From: Drosophila miranda
Lineage: Eukaryota > Arthropoda > Insecta > Diptera > Drosophilidae
Direction of reading: 5' to 3'
Length of the DNA: 64,000 nucleotides
NCBI RefSeq assembly: GCF_003369915.1
Contig: NC_046677.1
Location: forward strand, 9,238,001 to 9,302,000
Part shown: positions 1-12,548 of the stretch, piece by piece
How the letters are laid out: each line of letters opens with the position of its first letter
Position numbering within the stretch: the first letter of the stretch is position 1
Position numbers and translations under genes: made by a program
Notes under the pieces: generated by a model
Told to the model about the DNA's origin: nothing
Seen by the model: the letters and a program-made list of their open reading frames with translations, nothing else
The model's database searches: none

Positions 1-3000
1 AGCAGTGTCAAAGAATGAAACTAGGCATTGATTGGATTTGGGGTTCTCTAAATGAATTATTGACAGAAATGTTGTTTGTATTTATTGCCAATGATTAAGA
101 TATTCTTTTAGTTGGTGTGTCTGTTCTGTTGTTTAAACTCTCTTGGGGGGAAATCAGAATTGGGTCAGAGGTTATGAATGTTCGAATATTTTGACAAAGT
201 AGCCCAATGACCTAGACAACAACACATTTATGTCCGTTCTCTTGTCGCTTCCGATGCGGTTCTTGAAATAAACATACTATCGGACACCCTCTCGTGCCTC
301 GAGAGGCAATTGCAGTCGTGGCACTTGAGATTACGATGAACCATTGGCATGGGGGATTGCTCCGAGTCAAATCAGAGGCTTAGCTAACATGTTCAAGTGC
401 GAATTTAATTGGATAATAATTGGGGCTACGTCAGCGGAACAGGGGGGAATGATGGGGAATTAATGCAGTGTACGGAACATACGACACCATCGTACACAGC
501 TTCAGTGCAGATGAACTACAACTCTGGGGCTGTGCTTTTTCTGTTATCGCTCTTCCGCCTTTTGAATGAGAGGTATTTGCATTGCATGGGGCATGTGTGT
601 TGCGCAAACGCTATGCGACGTTGCAGTAAATACCTATTAATCGTAGTAATTACCTTCCACCCAGAGAGTCAGCTCTGGTAGTGTGAAGTTCCAAGAGACC
701 CAGTATGCCCTTGGCTGCATCAAGCAACAAGCAACAACAAGCGCAGAATTATTGAGAGAGAGAGAGATGCTCGCTTATCAGTGCCGTGCTAGCTTCTGCG
801 CCACTGCAATCGTACTGCAGCCTCGCTCCCCCGTCCTCCCCATGGGGAGCCGTCCAAATATGATGGGAACAAGGCAAAAACAGCACTTAATCGGAGAGGC
901 GTCAGACAATCACATGTGCAGCAATTGAAAGAGAGTCGAAGTGGGACTGAGAGAGAGCTCGTACGCCCCCGGTACGAGTAGCACATGCGAACCACAAATA
1001 AATTAAAATAAATGCAGTTCTCTGCCGAAGGCAAATCACCCCTGGAATGGTCACCGAGGGGAACTTATGGGGGAGGGAGCACCGGCAGCGGTGCGAGCAG
1101 ACAAAACGCATAACGGAAATGACAACTGCAGAGCGACAGAGAGAGAAAGAGAGAGGCAAAGGGCAGCTGTTTGCGGGAATGACAGACAGCGTATTAAAAA
1201 TAACAAAAACTAGACAGACACAAGAGCCTAACGAATATGGAATACCCTAGAGAGAATTTTTTTTATTTAATTGTGTTTATTGAGTTACGTCAAGCACTTA
1301 TGAGCATCGATGCAGCTGCATAGGGCATATAAGCAACAGATGGTTGGCTCTAATTAATAATATTTTATTTGCAACCTGTTGCACAAACTATATTTCCGAA
1401 AAATGTTGGTCAAGTTACACTGCACTACATGGAGATGCATTTATTTTTACCAATACACTACAAAAAATTAAAATTAAAGCACAAAAAAGGAAGTCTCATC
1501 ATAGAGTAGATGTGCTCTTAATTCAATGCAGGGTAACGTTACTACGTCGTCCTCTCTCCCTTTTTCGTGCGCTCACTTGCATTCCAATTGGAATCTCACA
1601 TTTTTATTACCGTTTGTTCACTTTTCGGCTACTCTGAATGCAGAATTGTTGTTGCTTTTACCTTTTGCCCTCTTTTTGGCTGCACTTTTGTGTATATATG
1701 TATATGTACATATTTCTGCCTTTTTGTTTTTGTTTTGACACACTAAAAACGCGCGCTGGTTTATGTTTAGCCGAAATTTTATGCTGACAAAATGGTTTCA
1801 CATTTTGCACCATCATTTCAGGTACATTTTAATTGAGATTTTGTTGCTGCACCAGTCGCCGTTACTTACAAATTGATTTTTTGCACATCCTCTCACATGC
1901 TTGCCCCGCGCAGGACGACGCTTCCAGTCCTTTTTGGACTCGTTCGCTCCGCTGCTTTTGATGGCACTCACGTTTTTCGGTTTTCAATCTAATTGCTTGG
2001 CCTGTCATCCATGCGATTTGTACTCGTATTTTGTATTAATCGAGGCACTTAATATATTTAATTAATATTATTTTCTGCCCGCTGACGCTCACGGGCCGGA
2101 ATCTCGCGCGTTGAAACTGACGGAAGAGAATGAATGGCGCGAAATTCTGACCCAAGAAGAGAGCGAGCAGTTTTGTTTCAAAGTATATCCGATTAACCCA
2201 TTTAGAGCCAATGCACAGTGGGCAAAGCAGCAAATCTTTTGGCGGAAATATGTATATATTTCTTAATGATAATACGTAAGAAATTTTTCTGGAAAATTTT
2301 AATTTTCCATATTTTTTGTTGTTATTTTTTTTGTCAAAAATTATAAAAATATTTGATTTTCCAAAATAAAAAATACGCTCCGGCCACAGACTATATATAT
2401 ATTTTTTTTTATTAATATATACCTTCAAGGCATAACTAATAGGTAATACGAGTAATATTTCAGATGTTTGGATAGGAACAAGCATATCAGAATTTCATCA
2501 AAATCGTGCGAGCCGTTTAGGAGCGGCCCGTAATGGGTTAAGGTGTGGTGGCTCTCCCTACATTTTTGTTGTCGCGAGAGACACAGAGAGCGTGATAATA
2601 GCGATAAAACCAGAGAGAGCACAAAACATGCGCATGACAAAGGGGAGGAAAATAAATAAGAGAAAATAACGTTGCCGGCATAAAGAGCCGGCTGCAGCTT
2701 TAAGGCAACGTGAAGACTGATTGGAAAAAGCCTATAAATAAAATATTAATGATAGGAAGAAGAGAAACATGGACAAAAATAGGCATAAGATATTACACTT
2801 TAGAATTTAATTCATTAAATTCCATGGAAATGTTTATTTCCTTCCCCTCTTGTTTACCAAAGAGCACAGAAAGAGAGTGAAAGAGAGAGAGAGAGAGAGC
2901 TGTAACCAGGTTTTTGGAGAAACATTGCCTAGGTTAAGGGAAGGAAATCTTGTACGTTGATTTTTCGAAATATTTAGTAGGCAAATATATTACCCTTAGT

Positions 3001-3610
3001 TTTCGTCTTCTGTGGAAATTGCCAAGTGATCTATTTCCAGTGAATGCTTGCTATCTTTCGCCTATTCCAGATAAGATATTACACCTGTACTCTCTGTCAC
3101 TACTGCGTAACAATTATGATAAGGAACTATTCGCCATTTCAATTAAGATATGTGTTCGATTGCGTTCAATAAGTTCTATAGGGTGTTTAACAGCATATCT
3201 AATTGAAACAAATACACAGTCACAGTTAAGTTACTAAATCCATGACGGCGCAGCTCTCAAAGCTCTGACACTCGCATTCTCTTATTCGGTCAAATGTGCT
3301 AAATGAAACCCTTCCATGACCAGGATCACTTGAAAATAATTCAAGTTTTTTTTTCTTTGCTAAAAATCAGTAAATAAATGGTCAGTTTTCGTAAAAAAAT
3401 CTTCTCAACGTATTCCTCGAAAGCTGAAAGCTGCAGAAAATGGAAAAAAGCTATCGAGTATTTCGATATCCTGTCAGCTCATTGATCTGGCATCTAGGAC
3501 AACCGTCAAGCGTAGTCATTTATGAAAGCGATCGTCAATTTAAGTGTAATTTAAGGGAATAATGTATCCGCGCTACCAGCCGCCAGACCAAAATGGGTGT
3601 TATTAACCGC

Positions 3611-3635
3611 CGCCTGCTGGTATCCCCAGCAGGCG
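3611..3635. repeat. Perfect 10-bp stem, 5-base loop hairpin
   Basis: CGCCTGCTGG at 3611-3620 is followed by the loop TATCC and then the exact reverse complement CCAGCAGGCG at 3626-3635. The hairpin sits inside a looser outer inverted repeat, since AATAATGTATCCG near 3560 resembles the reverse complement of CGGATATTATT near 3648. It is GC-rich in AT-rich surroundings. It may be the core of a small fold-back element or a chance structure. No gene is attached. Confidence 0.6.
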
Positions 3636-3959
3636 CTACCTCTACACGGATATTATTAAAAGCAACCGGGTTACTGTTATATATCCAACTCCGTCCGCCG
3701 CCGCAGTCCTCCCTTAATACCCAGGATCCGGCTAAAACTGGTGAGAATATTATTAAAGTTTAGCTTGCATAACCAAGAAGTAAAAGAATAGGAAGAAGTA
3801 AAGTGCAAAGGTCAGTCATATATCAAAGGCATATATAGTTCAAGGTGCAGATTTCATGGAGGGCGCTATCATTGTCGAAATGGGCAAGGCAACTTCGTAG
3901 TGCTCTACCCGCTCTACCCCATATAAAGATAACTTGATTTAATTAATAAAGAAATTATC

Positions 3960-4330
3960 TCAGATTGTTATGTTTTAGACATATTAATGCATATGATTAG
4001 GGTCTTGTAAATATATCTCGATCCCGATACCCATTCTTGGTTTCTGTAAGAAGAACACTACCTTCAGAATATCCTTGACATACCTTTAAAACAGAGACTG
4101 ACTAGTTTTGGATTTTATTGGTGCATTAGATGACAAACATTTTCTTAATTCTAGAACATCCATTTCCCCAGGGTATGCAAAATGTTGCTCAACATTTTTT
4201 CGGCCAAAAAATGTTCAAACAATTTCAGCAAAACATAATGCTGCAGCAACATTTTTTTGACAATTTTCATTGGCCGAGAGCAAAAATCGCGTCGACCCGT
4301 TTTAACCGGTTCGTAGTTTGGCATATGAGG
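3960..4330. repeat. Diverged dispersed copy of the right-end repeat
   Basis: The stretch from the TGTTATGTTTTAGACATATT segment through CATTTCCCCAGGGTATG (about 4150-4175) aligns by eye with 61838-61975 of the tandem repeat at the right end. Shared landmarks, in the same order, are the GTCTTGTAAATATAT/GTATCTTGTATATAT block, the CGATCC(C/T)GATACC block, GATGACAAAC/GAAGACAAAC and the CCCCAGGGTATG block. A further echo, TTTTGATATTCCGTCG, lies at about 4698-4713. Divergence is high, so this is an old dispersed copy. The edges are approximate. Confidence 0.55.
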
Positions 4331-6212
4331 TGAACATCAAATCCATATTTAAACTAACTTATCAGTACCAATTTTAATAGTAGTTAAAGTGACCACATGC
4401 TGAATAGCATAATGGCAGGAAACGGCCGCGACAGAATATCCGGATGTGTCGTGTTAATATTCCCCAAAATTTGGGCATATTCACCCTAAGTCGATATCCA
4501 AGTACAGTAATTTAAATAACTAATTTTAAAGTATGGAATCTCATTGTTGTCAACCGGGTGAAAGAGGTCCTTACCCGATTCAAGTTCTGTTATCGATACT
4601 ATTGACCGGATACCCGTGGTGCGCGCCAAATATAAATTTTTTGAATGTGAACGACAAGGATTTAAATGTTGTCATTACCGATTAAAAAAATTCATAAATT
4701 TTGATATTCCGTCGGATATTCACCTTCGATAGTATCGATCGGGAAAATTTGTTCTTTTCGCCCATTCGTCCGATACCACGTCCAGTCATATACATATATC
4801 CATGATATCATCCATATCATCACAAAGTGAATGTTGCCAGCAACATAAAACGTAAAAAAACGTGAGTATGGAATGTAAAGGACATTGTTGAGCTGGAAAA
4901 CGACATTGTTGCGGTCATATTTGATAAAAAGGAACATGAATAAAAAGCAAAGATCTCAAGGGGACAACGCCAGGTAAGTCTCAACTTCTACATGATCATC
5001 TACATACGAAATGGCTCATTGGCGCTAATGATCGCAGGGACTTTACATGAACTATTCACATGAATATGTCGAGTTCAATAGCAATCTGCTTCTGTCAGAG
5101 GGCACTCAGTGATCGAAATACATTACACTTCAAATACAAATTCAAATATCTGTTCCACTTAGTTATTTGCCATGCTCTTAAACCATTTATTAGGGGCGTA
5201 AATTAGTGAAACTATGCTTGAATAATATTCGCTAAATCACTTTATATACACCACCTAGACCACCACCTACTACACAGAATCGAGTATGAACTAAGGGAAT
5301 TAATCCATTTCTGATGACAATATTGTTGATTTCCATTCATTTATTATGAGCATTTCAAATGCAAACACATTTCTAGTAAATATTTGCATTAATAATACTC
5401 ACTCGACAGCTGACTTGTGTGTGAATTAATCTAAAATAACTAAAGCCAACAAAGTGGTATTTGTGCCCTCAAATTAGAGTGGAAAATCATGCCCCAACGA
5501 GTATGTTAGGCCACTCCCCCAAACGAAACAGTAATTCTATAAAGATAATGACAGGGAGATAATTTTTCCATACGAAATATAGACAACTTACTTATTTTAT
5601 TGCATATGTTTTTGTGGAAACCGTATAGGATTTTATTAGTTTTATTTCTCTTTATTAATCTTATTACATTTCAAGTGAAATTAGAGAAGGTAAATGATAC
5701 AATTTAGTCTTTAAAAATAACAAAAATTATGAAAAATATGGTTTAGTTATGGAAATATTTGATTTACTTTGATTAAGTACAAAATACTCAACTTTCGATT
5801 CAGACAAACAATTTCCAAAAAACTTTAAAATATCCTTTCTTAAGATGAGAACTGATGATGTAGTTGTAAGTACATAAGTAATGCTAGTGCTAATATAATA
5901 TCTATTTGTATATACAATTTTCCCCTACATGCTATACCATCTGGTAATATTACACTCCTAAATGCTTGTGTCTTTGACTAAATGTTCTCTTAAAATACGT
6001 CGATAGATCGTATTCAGTGATTTGTTAAGTTGCATACATTTATGTTGTTCAGACTGTTCATTCCGTAAATCAATTTTGGATTCTATGGCTATGTGAAAAG
6101 CTCTAGTTTCGGGCCGGCAAATACATATCAAACTCACATCATCGTATATCACTCAGTTACCTCAATATATAAATATCACAAGTGGAGTCACAAGGAGCGT
6201 AGTTGCGGTCGC

Positions 6213-7782
6213 CTACAGGAATGAGCAGCAGAGTATGAGAATCATCACCGTGATGGGGAACAGGGCATAGATCTCGCTCCGTGGATGGCACGTGGAGACC
6301 AGATAGGTGATGTCGTCCTCCTCATGCTCGATGCCATCCCTGGTGGGCACCTCCACGACCACGATCTCGTCCGACAGGAAACTGATGTTGAAGCTGCATT
6401 CTGTTGTGTTCAAGCAACTCTGCGATTCACTCAGGTTCGAATACTGGAACGTCGGCTTATATATATCGAATATGACGTGTATATCGTTCCGCACCTCGTC
6501 ATTGTCGCTATAGAATATATAATAGTAGTACCCATCTTCGATAACATTCTGTACCGCCTGAGCGCTGTTGTTGGGGGCACTCTCCATGAAGTGTGGACTC
6601 GTGCAGTTCTCGTTTGGCTTAAAGAAATCACTCAGGAGTATGGCCCCGTTGAAGCACAGGAACAGGCCATTCTCAAAACTCGACACCGAGTTAGACTCAT
6701 CCGTTTCTGTAAAGTTGACGGCATTTCCGCCGTGACTGTACTTCCTGTCGTAGACATTCTCTCGCTTCGTGCGGTTGTAGAGCCGCTCGTACAGCTCTCG
6801 CTTTCGCTGCCGCTTCTGCAGCGCAGGGGCAACCACTCTACCGCCTAAATTGTGTTCCGCCTCGGGTCGATCTGGTGTACCACTCGCACTGTGATCGGGA
6901 TTGTGGTGTGTACCAGTCGAAGCGTGTCCAGGATGATGCGTGATGGGCATCTGTTGGAGATGAAGTGTTCCCTTCTTGAGCTTCTTCCTTATGGGTTTCG
7001 TGGAGGTCGCAGTGGATCCGGAGAGGGTCAGGCCAGTGGGTAGATCCAAGGGCTGCTGCTGCGCTGATGGTTCCTCACTCAAGTCTTCGCCTCCGTGATT
7101 CTCATGCTCAAGCACCCCGCCATCGGCAGCTGGCGATGGGCCCTCCATCTCCATCTTGTCCTCAAAGAAGACCTTGACTTGCTCGTGACCCTTGGCATAG
7201 TTGGCGCCCAGTTTGTTCTTGTTGTGGTCCGTCAGACCGCAGAGATTTAGCTGCCGCTGGCCCTTGACAATGAGGATACGCGATCCATCAAAACGGGAGC
7301 AGAACTTAACCCTCACATTGGCGCCTTTGAGCAGAAAAAATCCCCAATATTCCAGGGTATCGTCGGGCAGGGTCATCGATTTCTTCAGACGAATGTGTTT
7401 GCGATTTGTGGAAATCTCCGGTTTGTTACGCAGCTGAAACGCATTGAAATTGGAGGTCATCTTGAGGGTGTGCTTCGAGCAGAAGATCGACGATATTCCC
7501 GCACGGATCTCAATGATATCCGACTCGGCCATGGGATAAACGACATCGGCGAACACTGATTTGCGCAGGTGCAAAGGCATAATGATCAGCGTGGCCGGCA
7601 GTATCACAATCAGCAGGCAGAAGATGAGAACCCGCTTCACGCCGTGCATTTTGCGGGTCTCTGAAAGAATAAAAAACAAAAGATAAAAATAACTATTTAC
7701 ATACTAGTGAGTGATAAGTGACATGGTTAATATTCTTTTTTTGGAAACCACCTTCAAAGCGATATTCTGTCAAGGGCTGCAT
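6213..7782 (-). CDS. APD1-4/DUF4792-DUF4793-like transmembrane protein
   Basis: Proposed CDS: join of 7782-7752 and 7660-6213 (492 aa). The large exon begins after a good acceptor (TTCTTTCAG). The 31-base first exon (MQPLTEYRFE) is inferred from phase, and its donor GTGGTT is weak. Translation could instead begin at the internal Met of MHGVKRV. One hydrophobic segment lies near the N-terminus (VLIFCLLIVILP) and a second at the very C-terminus (ALFPITVMILILCC). The region between is probably extracytoplasmic. It contains an EYWGFFLLKG...RVKFCSRFDG...LNLCG stretch, a low-complexity His/Pro/Ser middle and a basic run (KRQRKRELYERLYNRTKR). It ends in a GYYYYIFYSDND...CLNTTECSFNISF module like the second domain of Drosophila l(1)G0289-type proteins and plant APD1-4. 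No RING finger follows, unlike plant APDs. Its biochemical role is unknown. The family assignment is from memory of motif layout. Confidence 0.65.
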
Positions 7783-10700
7783 CTTGTCTTTGTTCCAGCT
7801 TTCTCTCAGCTAGGAAAAATCCACTGAGAACACGTCTAATCGGTAGAAAAGTCTGTGGAACACTGTCTTGATTGTGAGATTATCAAATTAGACTGACGAC
7901 TGGGACTGGGACTAAAATTGCCCGCCCCCTCCATGACTTGTATCTGTGTATTTGTGAGAGAGCCGTGTGTCTGGGTGTCAGAGATTGTATCAACAATCCA
8001 CAACACAACGAATATTGATATAGTTCAAATATATAACCAAGCTATTCACAAGATTCGATCAGACACTCAGATCGATGGCCAGCGGCAAGTGACAGACTCT
8101 GTTTGATCGATGGTTAGCGATCTATGACTCTCGCTCTGATCACTGCCACTGGCTATTGGCTCTCTTTTTCCTCTCTTGAACTTGACTTTGTTTAGTACAT
8201 TTGTTTATCTTTGTTAAGTTTTTAGCAATGATTAAGATTTAGGCACAGGAGCGGAATGGGTAAAAGTTGGGGGTGCCAATAGTTTTGTTGGGGGAATAAG
8301 AGAATTTCCACAAATTCGAATGTCTAAGATTTATCTTATGGAACCTCTCCCCTAATTTTATTTTGGTTACATCACAGCGTCTACCTCCACAATCTCCTAA
8401 TCTTACTTGGTTACGCACTATTTTCCCCCGTGCCCCCTTTTGATGGCCTTATCGAGGGATGGCCTCTGCTAATTACCGGTCTGCCTATTGATGCCAATGG
8501 TTGATAAGCCATGTTTTCCCTCATGAAAAATGCTCTTTATATTGGCCTGCTCTTATCAAGCGTTTCTGTTCATACGGGAATCAGCTTCATATATTCCACA
8601 TTTTATTTATGGCATACACGAGTAATTTTCATCTTGTCACGTTTTTGTCGAGTGCTTTTCGGGAACTCAGATCAGGTGTTGGCTAATGTTATAAACCAGG
8701 TCATCAAACATACATGTGAATTCGGACTAAAAATCATCTTGAATTATGGAATATTAAATTTAAGGAATCTTTTCTATTAGATATTTTAAGAGTCTGGAAT
8801 TCTTAAATATAGATTTTGAAGTTGTTTTAAATATAGGAAAAGTGATAAGAACTCTTTACGGGAACTTTAGTAAGCGGCAACTTATGCGTGATAAGAACTT
8901 CCATGTATAGACTCTTTGTCCTACTTTCGCGAATGAATAATACTTTGACAGCCTTGATAGTGATTGATGGCTGTTGACGTTGATTGCTGTTCAAATCAAA
9001 ACAAAAAACACCTTTAACTTTCACTTTAATATCCATTAAACATACTAAACTAAACTTTCTGTTCCTTTGACTTCAGGTTTATCCTCTTATGGCCTCAAAT
9101 AATGTCATAGTTCAGGTGTCATATATTTCTTACATCTGTTTTACATTTTTCAAGCCAAATTTGTATATTTTTCTGTTTGGTTTTTGGCATTTTCCTAGCA
9201 ACAGAAAAGAAACCCACGGAAAAGAAACCCAGTCACGACAGGTTTTAATTCGGCATAGCCATGGCATTTTATTTTCCCCCAGCCCATCCGGTTTTTCGTG
9301 TAGTTTTAAAAACAAGGCCCCCCCACATATTTGAAGGTTTTTATGCTTAGGCTAAGAAATACGGCAGCCAATAATAAATAAACAAACAATTCAACTTTTG
9401 TATAAGAAATTCGATTCTTGCAACTCTTTTTTTCTTGGCATGTGAATCTGTATACAAATGACAGATGTTCACACATTTCTGAGTGTGTGTGCCCTTTATG
9501 AAGGGTATTACTATTTTCCGCAGATGTTTGCGAGGCAGAAAAGGAAACATTTTCTACCTTATAAATATGTCTTTTGAAGATAATTGGAACAGAGAAGAAA
9601 ATACTTTTTCTGGTCAGGACACAATAGATAAAAAGCCTTCTTCAATGGCATCTGTTTTTTAAGGGTATTTGGAGCCTCGGCGTTTTGAAGATACATTTTC
9701 TTTTTATTGTAATTTTCCACTTACATGCTTTTGCTTTTCCCTATCGTTCCGATTTGCGCTCTGTGAAGTTTGCGTTGTGACAGGTGTGAATTTTACAGAG
9801 AATTTCGTATGCAATTCTCGTTCTTTTTCCTTTTCTTTGTTTATACGGCCGGTGCTGTCACTGCGATAGGCATTGTCTTTTGTTTGCAGTTTCTATTCTG
9901 GTCTATTTTTCGGGTTTTTCCTCGCATAAAGATATCCAAAATTAGATAAATGCATGGGTGTGTGATGGGGGCGGCACTGGAGAAGGCTCTACAATCACAC
10001 GTGCAACGGCTCTGCCATTATTATCAGTTCGATTCTTCGATTTCCGATTTGTTATTCTTTATTGACACACATTTTAATCAACAAATGTTTGAGATGCTCT
10101 CTCGATTTCAACGTCTCTCGCTCGCTCTCTCTCTCTCTGTCTTTTAATCTCTCTCTCTCAACCTCTCTCGTTTATCTCGGAAAAATGCACTCTCCCATTT
10201 TCTTGTCTATTTAACGCTTGGTTTTTAGCTTTATTTTGGCACCGCAATTGTTTTAAACTATTTTCTATTGTTTCTAACTTTCTTGTTTCACAATTTTCAC
10301 ATTGCTAATCATTTATACAAGTGAATTATTACAACATAAAATTATTACGAAATTTTCACCCGACGAGAGGAAGCATAAAAAACAAAACACTTCACTTTCA
10401 AAGCAATTTCTCGAATGAGACTCATGAGCTGTTTCAATGGAAATTTGTATACCCGATACTCACAATGACTATAGGGGTATATTCGATTTGTGGTCAAAAT
10501 GGATGTGTGTAACGTCCAGAAGGAATCGCTACCGACCCCATAAAGTATATACATATATTCTTGATCAGCATTAAGTCTATTGAGTCTATTGAGTCTGTCT
10601 GTCCGTCCCTATCAGCGCCTAGTGCTCAAAGACTATAAGAGCTTGAGCAACGACATTTTATAACCATACTTCTGTGATATGTCACTGTTACAAGAATATT

Positions 10701-12548
10701 TCAAAACTTCGCCCGTCCAACTCCGGCCCCACAAAGGGCGAAAATCTGTGGCAAACTCAGAATCCTAGAGGATGACCTATCAGATTGCTGAATTTGGTTC
10801 AGATCGGATAATTTTTATGGCCATAAGGAACAAATCAATTTAATCAAATCGTTTAATGTAGCCATACTTATGTATCGGTTGTAAATGTAGAGTTGCGGTC
10901 GCAGCAGCAACTCACAACGTTCCCCCTCGTTTAATAATAAAAGCCAAAGAGAGAGATGTGTGTTTTCGCTCTCACTTACGCTCTTTGGCTGGGCTCTCTA
11001 AAATATCTGCGCTCTTTAATGTGAGGGAAACAATTTTTTGTTTTGACGGGAAGTTGGTGGCGATGTGATGTTCTCCCAGGGGTGGAAAATCGGTGGTAAA
11101 AGGGCGGTTAGTTCTATACTTTTTGAAATTTAGAATTGTTATTATTAGAATTGTTTTTACTAAATCTTCCCATGAAAGGCTTTAAACTCAATAGAAAGTC
11201 TTAAAACATTCAAATTGTTATAGAACAAATATTTTACATTGACACATAATTTTCTTAAACATATATTTTTGATAAATTTATGGAAATAAATGTATCATCA
11301 AATCTTGAGATTAAAATATGCAAATATGGTAAAAAAATGCGGTTTCTATTTGTAATGCCACAAATATTTGTCGAAAATTCTCTCAACTTAAGCCAGAACA
11401 TCCCATAATATATGAGCTACAAATAGAGTTAATCCCAAGAATGGTGAAAATAATATAAAACGTATGTAGAGTTGATAACATATACAATATTTGAAGAGCA
11501 ACAAAATAAAGACAACGAGAAAAATCTGTCTGATAAAATAAGAAATGTTTGAATAAAACCAGAATCATTCTGATTCTGACAGAATAATTCCGACAGAGAA
11601 TGACCAATGGGTCATGTCATGTCATGGGATAACAAATGAGAAGATATCTTAACCCTTAAACTTACTGTTCAAATCCGCCATTGAGTAGTAGAAATCCGTG
11701 TGATAATAATGCAATTGTCCCGGGCTAATGGAGGTCGTCCGATTGAACATCTTTTTATTAGCCATTTTATGGGAACCGTTTTCGAAGGATAAAAGGACTG
11801 GTAGAAAAGGTAACGACCGCAGCTCGCAAATTATCGCAATGAACTGACGGGAAAAATATAATCCGAATCATTTGAAAGCCCCCAACAACTGGGATGGGAT
11901 AGCGATGACGCTTAATCCAAACAGTCAGACACAGAGACGTCCCGTTGTCGTGTGTCTCTTCAGAGCTAATACTGATAGTCGGTCTGGTTGCTGCGCTGTC
12001 TATTATCATTATAAATTAGTAAACAGTGTTATAAAGCCTGAACATACTCTACATCGCTGCTGACACAATCATTAAATTGATAAGGACTTAATTGGGACTG
12101 TCAGTCATTCAGTAGTTGTAGCAGGAATACTTATGGATGGGGTATAAGTATGGCATCTGTCCATGCTTGACAACAGCGATAGCAGCACGTGCCCGGGAAC
12201 CCCCACTCTAGTGATTGGAAACTTAATATCTGCATGCCGTGGGGCTTGTTTCTGATAGTTTTTAGCGGAAATTACTAAGGAAAACTAGCAGAAAATAAAT
12301 TGTATACAAATAAAAGTAATATAAAACTTCTCCTTTGTGTTGAATATTTTCTTAGAGTCGGTTTTTGTGTGCCATTAGATGTCATGAACGACATCTGCCA
12401 GATTCATTTGCAAACAAACCGATAAGATTCTATCTGTTGGAGACTTTAAATAAATGTAAAATTTATATGCCTAGACATTCTATCTTATCTGGGATCATTT
12501 CTTTTATTGGTTAAACAAGCAAAAAGTTACGTGAAGGAAAGTTTTGCA
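7783..12548. other. Non-coding stretch between APD-like gene and DUF229 array
   Basis: No coding feature is supported. The sequence is AT-rich with (CT)n-rich stretches at about 10100-10170 and one DINE-1-type fragment at 10445-10932 (listed separately). Any noncoding 5' exons of the APD-like gene would lie at its left end. The remaining open frames are short and show no family resemblance. Confidence 0.6.
10445..10932 (+). mobile_element. DINE-1/INE-1-type Helitron-related element, internally deleted copy
   Basis: The copy begins with the TATACCCGATACTCA end. It then has the Drosophila-wide core (CCGACCCCATAAAGTATAT followed by TTCTTGATCAGCAT), a short GTCTGTCC stretch and the CTTCGCCC block. 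It ends in GTTGCGG...GCAGCAACTCACAACGTTCC. At about 490 bp it is less than half the length of the copies at 30.9 and 47.1 kb, because most of the internal tandem blocks are missing. Such elements carry no coding capacity and depend on Helitron-type proteins supplied elsewhere. Confidence 0.8.

Larger units (their letters stand above)
1..6212. other. Non-coding left flank
   Basis: No open reading frame here looks like a real gene. All are short, low in complexity and without recognisable domains. The stretch is AT-rich, with a (GA)n microsatellite at about 2882-2899, a perfect hairpin at 3611-3635 and a diverged relative of the right-end repeat at about 3.96-4.33 kb. DRE-like TATCGATA occurs at 4591-4598. 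It could be intergenic or part of a long intron of a gene lying off the left edge. Nothing in the sequence decides between these. Confidence 0.6.

Noticed and set aside
2036-2485. 149-codon minus-strand open frame
   Set aside because: Low-complexity Lys/Ile/Phe-rich translation of AT-rich DNA, with no domain and no splice context.
6285-6848. 187-codon plus-strand open frame
   Set aside because: It lies antisense to the APD-like gene and has no domain. It is a shadow of the real coding strand.
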